Shown here piece by piece: positions 1 through 11,409 of a stretch of DNA of 26,125 nt. The translations under genes and the position numbers were made by a program. This DNA comes from Actinomortierella ambigua (Eukaryota > Mortierellomycota > Mortierellomycetes > Mortierellales > Mortierellaceae): contig JAAAJB010000509.1 in the NCBI GenBank assembly GCA_016098155.1, positions 1 through 26,125 of the forward strand. The letters are read 5' to 3'. The notes beneath the pieces are model-generated. The model was not told where the DNA came from and did not search any database. It saw nothing but the letters and a program-made list of their open reading frames with translations. Each line of letters begins with the position of its first letter. The stretch's first letter is position 1.

Positions 1-82
1 TTTTTTTTTTTCAATAAACCATTTAAACCTCATTGTTCTCAACGTGTAATTTGTGAAAGTTTGTATTCTTTGCAAAGACTTC
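1..82. other. Window edge: T run and short AT-rich spacer
   Basis: The window opens with a run of 11 T followed by an AT-rich stretch. On the minus strand this is the sequence downstream of the nuclease-fragment stop codon and it ends in an A run, so it could be a 3' UTR or poly(A)-like tail of that fragment. The plus strand also carries AATAAA at 13-18, which could serve a gene ending to the left. Nothing coding is visible. Confidence 0.4.
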
Positions 83-475
83 TCAGTCAAGGTCTTCATG
101 GAGTATGTCTTGGACACGACACACATGGCCTGCCAATAGACGAGTAAAAGCGACCCGAGCGTAAAACACCGAGTGTTCTCCCCGCATGGGCCAGAAGGAG
201 TGGGTCGCGGTTATGTACGCCAGGAGGTCACTGTTACTCGAAAAGACTATGTCCTGCGGGCTGCAGAGACTCGCAATTTCTGTGCCAGCCTCGAAGGAAG
301 CTTCGTATACGAACCACTCGACACCCAGAACCTGCAAGATACACCATCTGTTGGCACTCTTAAAGTGTAGTGGCTTAGCCGTTGTGACTACGCTGACGTT
401 TTTCTTCCCGCAAGTATTTTCTTGCAACCCACAAAGGACTGCAGCACAAGCACCTGTCTTCTTTCCACAACCCAT
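83..475 (-). pseudogene. XPG/asteroid-like PIN nuclease fragment, probably decayed
   Basis: The minus strand is open for 130 codons from an ATG at 473-475 to TGA at 83-85. Residues 41-90 read like the XPG-I region of FEN1/asteroid-type PIN nucleases: a hydrophobic 'ILQVLGVEWFVYEAS' stretch, then FEAGTEIASL (61-70), then DIVFSSNSDLLAY (75-87). In canonical enzymes this region supplies four metal-binding acids (ExE and DxD). Here the second acid of ExE is Gly64 and the first acid of DxD is Asn81; Glu62 and Asp83 remain. The N-terminal nuclease half and most of the C-terminal half are absent, and a stop follows about 45 residues after the motif. The frame stays open for 14 further codons upstream of the ATG and has a possible 3' splice site there, so this may be a terminal exon. 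It lies antisense to the leader of the next gene. It is either a pseudogene remnant or the last exon of a divergent paralogue. Family assignment is by motif only. Confidence 0.4.
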
Positions 476-484
476 ACGATTGCA

Positions 485-2826
485 ATGCCTGAAGACGGAG
501 ACGCCGCGGCTGGATTAATGCAACAGCTTGTCAGCGAGCTTGCTCAGCACAATAATGCCTTGAATGATCCTCTAGCATCCAATACCAACAATGATGCGGC
601 GAATCAACCACAGCAACACCAGGGGGCGTTGTCGCCATCTGGTGAGCCAATGGAGATTGATGAGCCACCACAACAGCAGCAGCTACAACAGCATCAACAA
701 CAACCCAACTTGTTAGCCACTCTGGTGTCGGTTATACCATCTGTGGGGTCTTTGGCAGCAGCAACCTCGCCAACAAACACTCCGACGCTCGATTCAGCAA
801 CTAAATCAGGTTCGAACGCTTCGCCGTCGTTAACGGTGTCTGAAGCATCCAATTCTGCAAAGCCCTCGACAACGATTGCGAGTACCAGCTCAGGCACAGA
901 CGCCAAAGCTTCCAGAGAAGAGTCGTTCTCATCGTCTTCAACATCAACAGCCGAGGCATCCTCGGCCACGATAACGACATCGACACCAGCCGCAGCCACA
1001 GCGCCCACACGAAGCTACTCGGGCAAGCCCTTCCACCCCGACGACATCTTCTGCTTGGGTTGTTGCCGAAATCTGTCGATTGATCATTACACATGTCCCA
1101 ATACCGGCCGGATCTTCAAGTCATGCCATGCATGCCGTCGAAAGTCTAGACTCAATTCGAAGAAGGCTGTTAAGCAAAAGGCTGTACCTGTTAAGGAGTG
1201 CATCTCTGTCGACGAGTTTTGCAAGCGCCTCAAGGATATTGAGGCCCTTCAGTCGCAGGAGACCCAAACCCTGGACGTTATGGTTCACTTGGATGGCCCG
1301 ACTGATATGGATGTCGAGTCTCTCAAAACTCGCGGATCAAGGATTGCCACCTACGTGTACGAGTCGACTGGATATTGGTTCTCGTATGTATTGGTTTTTA
1401 AAAAATCATCATCAATGATTCCGCTGGCTATCAACTCTTCGACATGCAAGTCTTTTCGTCCTTCTAATCAGTAGCCATTCATGACCTTCCTCCCTTTTTT
1501 ATGTCGACAAACAGCCATTCGCGTACAAACGAGGAGACCCAATCCAAGACGCGCCTCAAGATCTATGGGTGCTCACAGCGTCAGGACCGCAAGGCTCCAC
1601 CGGCACCGAAGAACCATACCAAGAAGCGGAACCGCCAGTCGACGAAGGTGTACTTTGATTGCAAGGGCAGTCTGACGATGACGTTCCACGAGGGGACGAA
1701 TCAAGTCCGGATCATGTACAGCCACAAGTCGCACGCCAAGTACGACAACCGCAAGTGTCCAGATCACATTCGACAGTTCATCAAGGACAACCTCAACATG
1801 ATGCCCAAGGACATTCACGACGAGCTGAAGAAGCGTGAGCCTGATCTAACGGTCACACAAGCTCAGGTCCGTTACTGGAGTCACTATTTCAAGAAGAATG
1901 TTGACCAGGACGGCGACGGTAGCAGCGACGGCGGCAGTGTCAGCGGCGGTGGCAGTGGTGGTGGTGGCGGAAAAAACTCTGTGAACAGCGGCAGCATGGC
2001 GACCGTGGGTGCGATTCACAGCAGCGTAGGTGGCTCGAGCAGCGGCGGGGGATTCAAGGCTGTCAAAACGGGAGGGGTGGCGACGACATCATCAGCACCA
2101 TCAGCAGTAACAACTGCAGCAACCACAACGCCACCAACCGCAGCCACAGCCGCAACGGCTACCTCAGTGGCTGGCCAGGCCGCGGTGGCCTCATCAACTG
2201 TTGCGATGATAGGCCTTACCTCAAGCGAACATGATGCGCACAGTCAGCTTCAGCGGCTTGCCGCACAGACTCAGTCCGACAACGGCGCTGTTGCAGGCAT
2301 TGTGCGAGACCTTACGCCACCCCAGGCAACCGCCGCCGCCCTTTTGCTTTCGGCTAACGGAGGATTAGCCCACCATACCACCGCCGCCCCCACATCGGCG
2401 CATCATCATACTCATCATCACCACCACCACCATCATCATCACCACGTTGAACAACTAGTAGCAAGCCCCATCACATTGTCGACTTCACTAACCTCCAGCG
2501 ATGTGGTAGCTACTATCCCGCAGAGTGTTTTTGCGTCGAGCGATGTGAAGGAGCTTCACAGCCATCTTTTGAGCGCTACAATGGCAGCAGTGGCGCAGCA
2601 ACAGCGGCAGCACGCTGGCGAGAGCGGGTCTTCTGTATCTACATCAGCAGGTACGGCTACAGCAGCAGTAGCTGCTGCTGCTGCGGCAGCTGCAGTAGCG
2701 GCGCACGATGATGAGGTAGTTCAAGAGGTGAATGCGATCCTGAAGGAAACGGACGTTGAGCAGCGCATCCAGCAAATGTTGGAGGAGCAGCGCCAGGAAC
2801 AGGAGCGTGCTGGGCAAAAGCATTAA
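485..2826 (+). CDS. MULE-transposase-type zinc DNA-binding protein (putative domesticated regulator)
   Basis: Two exons, 485-1383 and 1515-2826, join at Ser300 and give 736 residues. The intron (131 nt) has GTATGT and ACAG ends. The first ATG of the frame is used. Residues 1-180 are Gln/Ser/Thr-rich and probably disordered. A Cys cluster follows with C190-x2-C193, C204 and C214-x2-C217, ending in basic RRKSR. Residues 283-375 look like a WRKY-GCM1/FLYWCH-like zinc fold: YGCSQ (C319), FDCKG (C349), then H370-x2-H373. A helical segment, 380-428, has MPKDIHDEL and QVRYWSHYF, a pattern seen between the zinc domain and the DDE core of MULE transposases. No DDE/MULE core follows. Instead come Gly/Ser, Ala/Thr, a His run near 596-611, poly-Ala, and a charged helix at 698-736. 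Inference: nuclear DNA-binding protein derived from a transposase N-terminus. The target and role are unknown. Confidence 0.8.
2399..2446 (+). repeat. CAT/CAC codon run (poly-His)
   Basis: An in-frame run of His codons, interrupted once by Thr, lies in the second exon of the zinc DNA-binding protein gene (about residues 596-611). CAT and CAC are mixed, so the run is not a pure microsatellite. Selection on the amino acids or age of the repeat could explain this. Confidence 0.85.
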
Positions 2827-2854
2827 ATAATTATTTTTGTTCATAATGACAACC

Positions 2855-2860
2855 AATAAA
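2855..2860 (+). terminator. Polyadenylation signal AATAAA
   Basis: AATAAA lies 28 nt after the stop codon of the zinc DNA-binding protein gene, in an AT-rich stretch. It is well placed for 3' end formation before the closely following ZFC3H1-type gene. Confidence 0.55.
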
Positions 2861-2961
2861 AAAGATCCAGACATGACGCGATTAAGGGTAACTAAACACA
2901 AATGTTCCGTCTTTTTGTGGACAGGAGAATCACCCCCTTCCTCTTTCCTCACACCCCATTC

Positions 2962-5900
2962 ATGGAGCAGCAGCAGCAGCAGCAGCAGCACCAAGACAGC
3001 CTCGAAGCGTTTCGGCAGAGAGTGATGCAATCACGGAGGAGTCGCCCTCAAGGTAATCAGCAGCCTCCAAGCGTGGTTTCTTTGATTTCTCAGCCTCCGC
3101 AGCATGACCAGCCACTTGCCGATGGGTTTGCGATGGCACAGGCATCTCAATCAGCTGTAGCTGGTATGCATGCATCTCCCAAAGTGGCGTTACCATCACT
3201 GGCAACATCGTCCTTGCCTGCTGATGCACCTGTGGGGTTTGCAAGGCACCACTTACGCCAAGCCTCGCTGGAGGAGGGTGAAATCCCGTTAGACGAGGTC
3301 GCCACATCAACTACGGCTTGGCAGCAGCCATCACCGACAATACCGCAAAACCAGCGCCGCGCACCAGCTCAAGACCACCATCCATATCCACCACTTCATC
3401 TACCGCCACCACCAGCACCAAAGAAGAAGAAGAAGAAGGGAAAACGTCGACAATTCGTCCTTGACGACCTGAAGTCAAAGGCGCCAACTGACGCCATAGG
3501 GACGTCATTGGGCGATGTTGATGATGATGAATATAGCGTTCTTTTGCAGAAATATTCTGTCACCAAGAACGCGCTATCCAATGGCGATCAGAGCAACCAC
3601 AGCCAGATCAAGAGAAGACCTGCTAACCCCACCACTGCAGATGACAACATGGCCACCAACTCTGCCCTTGCTAGCGACCACCTCGACTTGACCAAAAATA
3701 TCCACAATGGAAACCCGACGACGACCAAACCAGCGGGGGAATCGCTTCCCTATTCAGCCCATACGCCTTTCCTGCACCCTGACAGCATGTACGCACCAAT
3801 GTACGACTGGTAAACACTCGTTTTTTTTCTCGTTTTTTGTAAATGTGGCCGTTGTTTATCAGTTTCTGAGCGATACTAACAGGCACTAAAATCCACTCTC
3901 TCCATACTTAGGCTCTTCCCATTCGCACCAGATCCTATGTTCTTGCCACCTGAAGCCTGGCAGCAGTTTGCACATGCGTTTCCGGCCCCCGAGCCACAAC
4001 GACAGCCAACGGATGCGCCTCCATCCATGGATAGCAAAGGTAGCACAGCCCACCTCCTGACATCCGCCTTAAATATGCTTTTTGTGTTGTTTTTGGGTGA
4101 GAACTGAAGGATTTTAACGTTCACATTATTGGCTTTCGTCATTAGAACACTCCGAGCGAGTGAATGCACTTGTACAGGAGCTTCGAATGCTGGGGGTGCG
4201 CCAGATTGACCTGGAAAACAGTGGCATCGACCCAGCGATCCAAGCTATGGTACTGCAAGATCCATCACGTCCGCCGCCGCCACCACCTCCACCCCACCAC
4301 CAACATCGTCAACCTCCTCCGCCTCCGCCTCCGCCTGCGGATGAAGCCAAAAGGGTATCAGGAGCCCCAAGTGTGCAGAATGACCTATTAGTCATCTCGC
4401 TCAAGAGCAGCAAGCCGCCACCTCCTCCGAGGAGATCTGGTGCGCCATCACCCGAGGCTATCACAATCAACACGTCGACCACAAAGGGCTCAAAGCCAAC
4501 AACCGCTTTGTCAACTACCGCTTTGTCAACAACCGCTACAGCTCAGACCGGCGGTCTATCACAGCCATCTACGCCTTTGTCAGCTACGACCCCATCCAGT
4601 GCACTTCCTCCTCTCGCGCCTATTCCGCAAAATGGCTCATCCGACACTACCACCCCGCAATCAGGCGGAGATGACGATCTTGACGCTGGCGAGGAGGACA
4701 TGGATCTGGATGATGATGAGGATGGTCCTACGATTCTTACTGGTACTTGGAAGACAGTGCAGGCGCAGCCTCAGAATTCTCCATCAACTTTAACAGGCGC
4801 AAGGATTCCTGAACCTCAATTAGTCAACCTCAACAATAGCACCACCACCACCACCACTACCACTACCACTACCTCGACCACCAACACCATCATCAACAAC
4901 AACAACACTGCTAAGACGATGATATCAACCAAAAGTTCGAGCTTCCCCATGAAGCCAACTATTCATATGGACCCAAACCGCTTTCCTGGAGCCATGGCCG
5001 CTATATCTCAAGCCTCTGCACCGCGTGCTGTTGCCTCCACACTTGGTCATCTGCCCATGCCAGCGCATTCTCGGTGGATGACTGCTCATAACTTTGCAAG
5101 GGGCCGTCAGCGAGGCCTTTTCGTGAAAGAGCGCAGCCAGTCGTTCGTCATTGATCTGGATGATGAGGGTGATGAGTCGGAGGATGGCGATTCTGATTCG
5201 GGTGATGGAGGGCAGGATCAACCGCCGAGCGACGCTCCGAGCGGCAATCCTAGAGTAGCACTGTCCAACATGAAGGACAGATCACTTGAGGAATTACAAG
5301 CAAAGCTGAAGGCCCTTAACGAGCTGATTCGGGCGAAGGAGCTTGCACGCATGGCATCTCCTTCTACGACACCCATAGATTCACCCACCATCCAGGAGAG
5401 TATGGAAGACCAAGCCAACATCACGGAAGCCATTGTGTCAGTCAACACTACAGAGGCGGAGGACAGTGGTGCTACTGTGGAGCAGATGCTGCAGGCGGCG
5501 ATAACTGACCAGAATCAGAGTCTTGCATCTCTGCAACAGTCTGCGCGCCTGGGCCACACCGACGTTGCGAATGTCACTCAGGAATTTGAACAGACAACAA
5601 CTGAATGGATCCAGAGCAAGACACGTGTCCAGCTGCTCGAGAATCGGTCGAGCCAATCATGGGAGCGTTGCAAGGAGAAGGAGCGCGAGTTGGCGAAGGC
5701 CCGTCAAGAGTGGCAACAGACTATGGACGAGCTTGGTGCGGCCAAGGCCCAAGTCTCAACCACCCTTGCCAAGAGGACGACCCTAAAGGCGCGCCTGGAC
5801 GAGCTGGAGGCTCGGAACAAGAACGCAAGGGAGAGCATCGCCATGCTGCAGAAGCAGATCGCGCTGAATCATGGCCGTTTGCAGCAGATGCAGGTCAGGG

Positions 5901-8900
5901 GCCCTCCAGAGTCTACTACCGCTACCGCTGCCGCTGCCACACTTGCAGTAGCCCCACATGAGGCCACGGGAGTAGCAGTCACCTCCACAATCAATGCCTC
6001 TAGTGAGTCTAGACAGGATAGGAGTCTGTCGACGCCACCCCTAGCATCACTTTCCCTGTCTGACGTGGCACCGACTGCAACTGCTGAGGCAGACATTGTC
6101 ACTAAGGAAGCGGGAGGTGCCAAGCGACCTGGGTCACCACCGAATGTTGACACTGAAGTAGCTCAGAAGAAGCAGCGACTTGAGGCCGACCGATTGACTG
6201 AGAGGATGCTGTTGATTGAGAGGATGAACTCTCTTGAGAAGGAAAGGAAGCTGCTCAAGGGTGCTTCCACTCTGAACGCCTCCAGCCCTCGGATGACGCC
6301 ACCTTCCATCGCACAACCCACATCACAACCCACATCACAACCCACACCACAACCCACACCACAGCCCACACCACCACCACCACCACCACCACCACCAAGC
6401 GCAGTACAAAGTCGACCAAATGCGCCTCTCGCCCTGCCAGCATTGGACCAATTCTTGGATAAAGTGAAAACAATGCCTGTACCCGCTGTCACCAATACCC
6501 AGGACACCAAGACACAGGCCTCTCGCACCCACATCTGGCGCACACCACCGTCTATTCAGAAGCTTTCTGCCATCGATCAGTACACTGTTGCCCTTGATCG
6601 CCTTTGTTTCCCGTCTGAACTGATTGACTATCCGCTGCCGGAACGCGACTCTAGGTCCTTGGTGGAGTTTTCTACCAAGAGTCGGCAGCAGAGTAATGGG
6701 GCAGCGAATGGCTCTCTCTCTACGGTCGATTCCAGTGCAATAACTCAGGCAGCTCGTCCAAAGGGCTATGAGTCTCCCTTGAGAATGTTCAGGTCGTATC
6801 GTTTCTCGCCGAGCTTTACAACGACGGCGAAGAGTGGTTTCAGGTCGCTTACGTACAGCAACAAGATCAACCCCAACAAAAAGATGTGCCTGTTTGAGCT
6901 TTCAGGAGGCGCATGTAATGACGACAAATGCGAGTCGCTACATCTTCGGGACTGTGGACTGACAGACGACGAGCTGCTCGTTGACCTCGCAAAGTACACT
7001 GAGGGCAAGGACTCTGCAAGCCAGCAAAAGTTTCTCTCAAGGGAGACGGCCAACCTGTACCAGCTTCGAGCAGAGGGCATCCGTAATGCGGATGTTCTGG
7101 CGGCCTACATTGTTGACATGCATCGCAAAGCGGTTGGCAACACATATGAGGTGGTCAAGTTTGGCGATCGTGTCGGCGAGGAGAGCGTCTCCAAGCCCAA
7201 TGGTGCCCGTCCGTCAGTGATTGACCGATTTCTTCGCGAGTCGTCGAATCAGGAGGAGATTGGAAACTTTGAGCAATACCCTGTCCTTCTCAAGGCTATT
7301 GCCGATGAGCTCGCTGCTGCAGCCTCAGACAAACCTGTGAAATCAGCTGCCAAGCGATACTATGAGGCAGAAAAGCCCATCAAGTGGTATGAAGAGAAGC
7401 TCGTGAAGGAACAACACAATACCTCCCTCTGGGTTGAGTATGCCTTGGTTGCCCTGCGCGAGGCCCTCGAGAATGCGCCTGCGGATTTCCTCTCGCCTCT
7501 CGAGTCTCCTCCGATGCTGTACATTGAGCCGCTGAACATCCTTGCCCTTGGATTGGCTATGAACCCGGAGTCGGAAGCCCTGTGGAGCTTTCAGCTGGAG
7601 CTGGCCACATTGCAAGGATCGGAAGAAGAAGTCCGCGAACTGTTCAGTCAGGCAATCGAATATGTTCCCAACTCGCGATTGATTTGGTGGAGGTATGGAG
7701 CTTTTTGTATTGATTCGAGGTCTTGCAGTCATTGAAGGCACAACCGCACTTTACTTTTTTTTTCTGATATGGAAATCATGTTACTGACACCTCTCTCCCT
7801 GATCCCAAAATTTCGACTAGATTTTTCTTGTGGGAGAAGAATCGAGACCAGAGGGCATTTGTACTGGACAGGATGCTGGAGAGCGCATGTGTCGGCAGGA
7901 GGGCCGGTGACTCGCAGGAAGAACAATCTCACTTGGCCGTGGACGTCGTGCTGCAGATTGTCAAACTTCTTTCGGGCGCAGGCCTTGTCGAGACGGCTAA
8001 GAATTGGATGGAGACCTTTCTGAGCAGCCCTGAATGGGAGGGTATTCACCCTTCGTCTCTGTCGCTTGCTCAACCAGATGGTATTTGGTGCGACGATGGC
8101 CATGAGATGGTTGACGTTTCCGGGACATTTGCCGCCAGGATTCTGGTCCCCAAGGATCTTTGCGTTCTCTGGCTGGCATACATTCACTTGATCTGGAATC
8201 ACGAGCTGCCAGCGCAGTTGTTTCATTTGCCACCGAGCGACTACCTGTCGGATCCTTCATTGTTTACAATCCATTGGTCGAATGTGGATGAAGTCGAGGA
8301 CGATAATGAGCTACACCATATTGTGTCGGATATTTTCCTAGGACTGGTCCTCTATTTTATCGATTTGGAGGCCAAGCCGTGCGTTGTCGCCATCATGAAG
8401 AACTATGTCGACTTTATGCTTGCACGACAACAGAACGTGGAGGATATTCTGGATATGGTCAAGTCGTCCAAAGGCACAGCCTCGTTTGCTGAGATTCACG
8501 ATATTGAGAGCTACGTCCACCTTCAGTTCAAGAACGAGGGCGCGGCCCAGCAGTCGTTGCAGAATGCGATTGATGACCTGAAGCATGATCCTTTTAGCTG
8601 GAACCGACGCCTTCAGCTGGCCCAGACAGACAAAGACAAGCAAGATTGCTTGATCCGATGTGCCATGTCCTATTTTGAGATCAAACACGAGTCAGAGGCT
8701 TACTCGACCGAGTACGGTATTCTCCTGTATAAGAAGCTGTTGGGCCTGGATCTTCCTATCGAGTTTGCAGCCCCAAACCCAACCCATGATATTTCGACGT
8801 ATTCCAAGAGTGCCATGCTCTGGATCAACTACCTATGTCTCCTGGCGATGCAGAGCAAGACCAGTGGATCGTTTGTGGAGCTTGAGAAAGCCTATGCCTT

Positions 8901-9976
8901 TGCTATTGCGTCCTTGCCCGGCGCAATGCGCTCCATTCTCCGAGAAGAGTAAGCATTTGATATCACTTTTTTTAAGGGCAGTAGTAACCCCTTCGTACCG
9001 AACCTACGACTGAGAACTAATATGTGCTCCAATGGCTATCTTTTCCCTATTTGATCTCATTAGCTATGCCATTCACGTGCTGCTTAATAACCTTGCTCAA
9101 GTCTCCAAGCAGTTTCAGTTTGGTCAGGTAATGACCAAAGCTCTAGAAGGTGTCCCCGTCAGTCAGCGACACCCTTATGACCACGCCCCTGCAAAGTCAC
9201 AAGAAGTGATCAACCCAGTGATCAACACCCTTTACTTGAATCGAGTGGTGGAGAGAGTGCTGAGGCGTATTGCGCGTGGTGACATCAGTCTCCGCATCGA
9301 TTTTCTGGATGCTTTCTTGAGGCGGTTTCCACAGGACCCAGACTTGTACTTATGGTAAGTTGTGGTTATTTCGACCCGCTCTCCACTTTTCTTCTCGACC
9401 GCTCTGAGCAGAAGAACTAGTCTGGCTTACACCGATGCACCTGATTAACTTTTTTTTTTTATTATACTAGGATGGGAGAAGCACAGGAAGCTGCAGGCAA
9501 TAGACAACAGTGTCGCAACATCATTTTCCTGATGACACGACGATTTTCAATTAACGAAGATTTGTGGAGGATGTAAGTGCCGTGCAAGCAATGACGTGCT
9601 ATCAACTCCCTTATCAACACTAAAGACGGTGTTGTTGTACTAAACCCACCCCCGCCCTTTTTTTTTTGTTTACTCGCAATCTTAAGCGCCAATCGACTAT
9701 ATGTTACACCCAACTCCAAGGAGAGCCACGACCTGATGTCGAAAGCAAGCGTGTTTTCACCCTGGGCAGCCCGCGTTGTTCAAGCGGTGAGTTTGCAGCG
9801 TGCCTTTTAATCACAATCCTTCAAACACTGTCGCCCACGAGTACTGATCGCATGCTTCAAACCGTCCCTAGCCAATGTTGTTCTCAAGAGAGACCTCGAT
9901 CACGGAGCAACCCCCTGCTGAAGCAAGCAACGGCGCCGATTCACCAACAGAGGCGGCAATGATGCTGGACGACTAG
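2962..9976 (+). CDS. ZFC3H1: ZFC3H1/Red1-type zinc-finger scaffold of nuclear exosome targeting
   Basis: Eight exons (2962-3809, 3912-4039, 4146-7692, 7821-8948, 9064-9354, 9471-9572, 9687-9786, 9872-9976) join in frame to 2082 residues; human ZFC3H1 is of similar size. The decisive part is residues about 1200-1270: a 'FRSYRFSP' block, then SYSNKI-like spacing, then the zf-C3H1 finger with C1240-x8-C1249-x4-C1254-x3-H1258. HAT/TPR-like helices follow to the C-terminus ('LWVEYAL', 'LIWWRFFLWEK'). The N-terminal half has poly-Gln, a basic KKKKKKGKRR segment (nuclear signal), poly-Pro, Thr and Asn runs, acidic blocks, and coiled-coil stretches near 670-690 and in the 'ARQEWQQTMDEL' region. Family role: partner of Mtr4-like helicase in PAXT (animals) or MTREC/NURS (fission yeast), feeding RNAs to the nuclear exosome. 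An in-frame ATG at 2902 would add 20 residues. I prefer 2962 because the intervening sequence is a pyrimidine-rich leader, but this is not certain. Confidence 0.88.
6312..6396 (+). repeat. 12-bp tandem repeat and CAC/CCA run (Pro-rich linker)
   Basis: Four near-identical 12-bp units encode PTSQ or PTPQ, followed by a run of CCA codons giving about nine prolines. It sits in the disordered linker between the coiled coil and the zinc finger of the ZFC3H1-type protein. A repeat of this type is likely to vary in length between isolates. Confidence 0.85.
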
Positions 9977-9995
9977 AGGAACACGCCAGCAAACA

Positions 9996-10151
9996 GTAAG
10001 TTCCAGGCCGTCATATTGCAAAACGACTTGCGGAACTGAAAGAAACAGTCCGACGCTTTGTGTGTGTTGTCCCTTTTCTGTTTTTCTTCCTTTTTTTTTT
10101 TTTTTTTTTTTTTTTTTGTCTGTGTATGCTGCTTAATGTTCTCTTTAATAG
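9996..10151 (+). other. Predicted intron in the 3' UTR of the ZFC3H1-type gene
   Basis: A strong donor (GTAAGT) begins 19 nt after the stop codon. A branch-like TGCTTAATG and the acceptor TTTAATAG end at 10151. The T run at 10091-10117 would be the polypyrimidine tract. The exon junction would lie within the usual 50-nt limit, so it should not trigger nonsense-mediated decay. Confidence 0.55.
10091..10117 (+). repeat. Homopolymer T run (about 27 nt)
   Basis: An uninterrupted T run. It falls inside the predicted 3' UTR intron, upstream of its branch-like site. Its length may be affected by sequencing or assembly error. Confidence 0.85.
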
Positions 10152-11409
10152 GTCTTGAGTGAATGGACGACAATTTTTTGCCGTTTCACACTCGTGTGTC
10201 TTTTTTTATCCTTTATCAGACAGGAGTTCTGAGATATCCGACCCTTTTCTTTCTTTCTCTCTATCCACCCATTTTCAACACCACCATCATTCCTTCCGAA
10301 CTTGCCTTGGTTTTCTCTCGTCCAGCGATCCAGGTGAACTAACTTTGACAAGACGTCAGGAGGGAGCAACGACATGATTTTGCATAACCAGAATGGAGGG
10401 GAAGATGGGGAGAATGAGTTCTTAACTTTCTTTCACAACCCTCTTTAATCACCTGTTCTTTGCTCCCGCTACATTGCAGATCACAGGCAGTGGCGGGAGG
10501 ATGATGTGTTTCAATAGATTACCCAAAAAAAAAAGGAATTTTGAGGATGGACTATACTTTCTTTGGACAAGTTCTTTTTTTATTTCTCCCTCCACGCAAT
10601 GTGCGAAAGAGTCTTTCCATTGTTATCTCCAAGCCAGAGAATCAGCCATCTCGTCCACAAGCCGCTCTTATTCCCCATTTGAGAGAGTGTTACGAAGACA
10701 AGGCTCCATTGGATAGGTGAATCCTGCATGCATGTGGATGATCTTGTTTCTCTTTTTTCATATCTTGTATTTTTATCCCTTTTATATTCTTTTATTTTGT
10801 TTTCCTTATTTCTACCGTCCATTGCAATGGACGAACCCAAAGACCAATACCGAATGGCTAGCATCAACAACACAGCAGCACCTCTTTCTCACACCCTGAG
10901 GTCGCAAGATGGGGAGGTGGACAAAGGAAAGATGGAGGGGGAAAGAAAGAAGTAGGGGCCCGGTCAAACGGTCCTTTACTTTTTTCTTGCTTTCTCTTCT
11001 GCTCCAACCTCCAGAGGCATGGGATTGTGTATGATATGGCAAGAAAGCACACAGCACGATTGAGGACCCTGGTTTTGGCCACGCAAAAAAAAACTGTCCT
11101 CTTGCGTCTCCTTCCTTCACGCTTCTCCCAACCCCTCTCTGAAGAGGGATTGGAGTAGAAGATGATAAATGGTGATGCGAGAGACGGTTTGAGAATGCCA
11201 GACACTTTTGCCCGCCCCATTTTTTTCTTTTGCACCAAGCAGTAACCAAAGGAAGCCAAGAGAGGGGGGCCACAGTTGGACGAAAAAAAACCCGCCGATG
11301 TACTATTCTCTTCTTCTTTCACATCAATATAACCGAATTGAACCACACAAAAAAAAACTTGTGATTTATGATATTATAGAAAAAAAAACACGCATGTTTA
11401 TGATTTGTT

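Larger units (their letters stand above)
9977..11409. other. Convergent spacer, no gene seen
   Basis: This 1.4-kb stretch separates the convergent ZFC3H1-type and hydroxyacid dehydrogenase genes and should hold both 3' UTRs. It contains a likely 3' UTR intron, a long T run, and purine- or pyrimidine-rich segments. The longest open frames (for example 10812-11273 minus) have no recognisable domain, are low in complexity and overlap one another in different frames. I see no tRNA or other RNA gene. Confidence 0.7.

Noticed and set aside
422..484. Upstream extension of the zinc DNA-binding protein frame
   Set aside because: The extension begins with TTG, not ATG. The first ATG in frame is at 485.
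173..518. Short plus-strand frames upstream of the zinc DNA-binding gene
   Set aside because: They have no domain and lie antisense to the better supported XPG-like frame. They could be leader uORFs, but nothing supports translation.
10812..11346. Overlapping minus-strand frames in the convergent spacer
   Set aside because: Low-complexity translations with no recognisable motif, in two frames at once. No splice chain links them to a neighbour.
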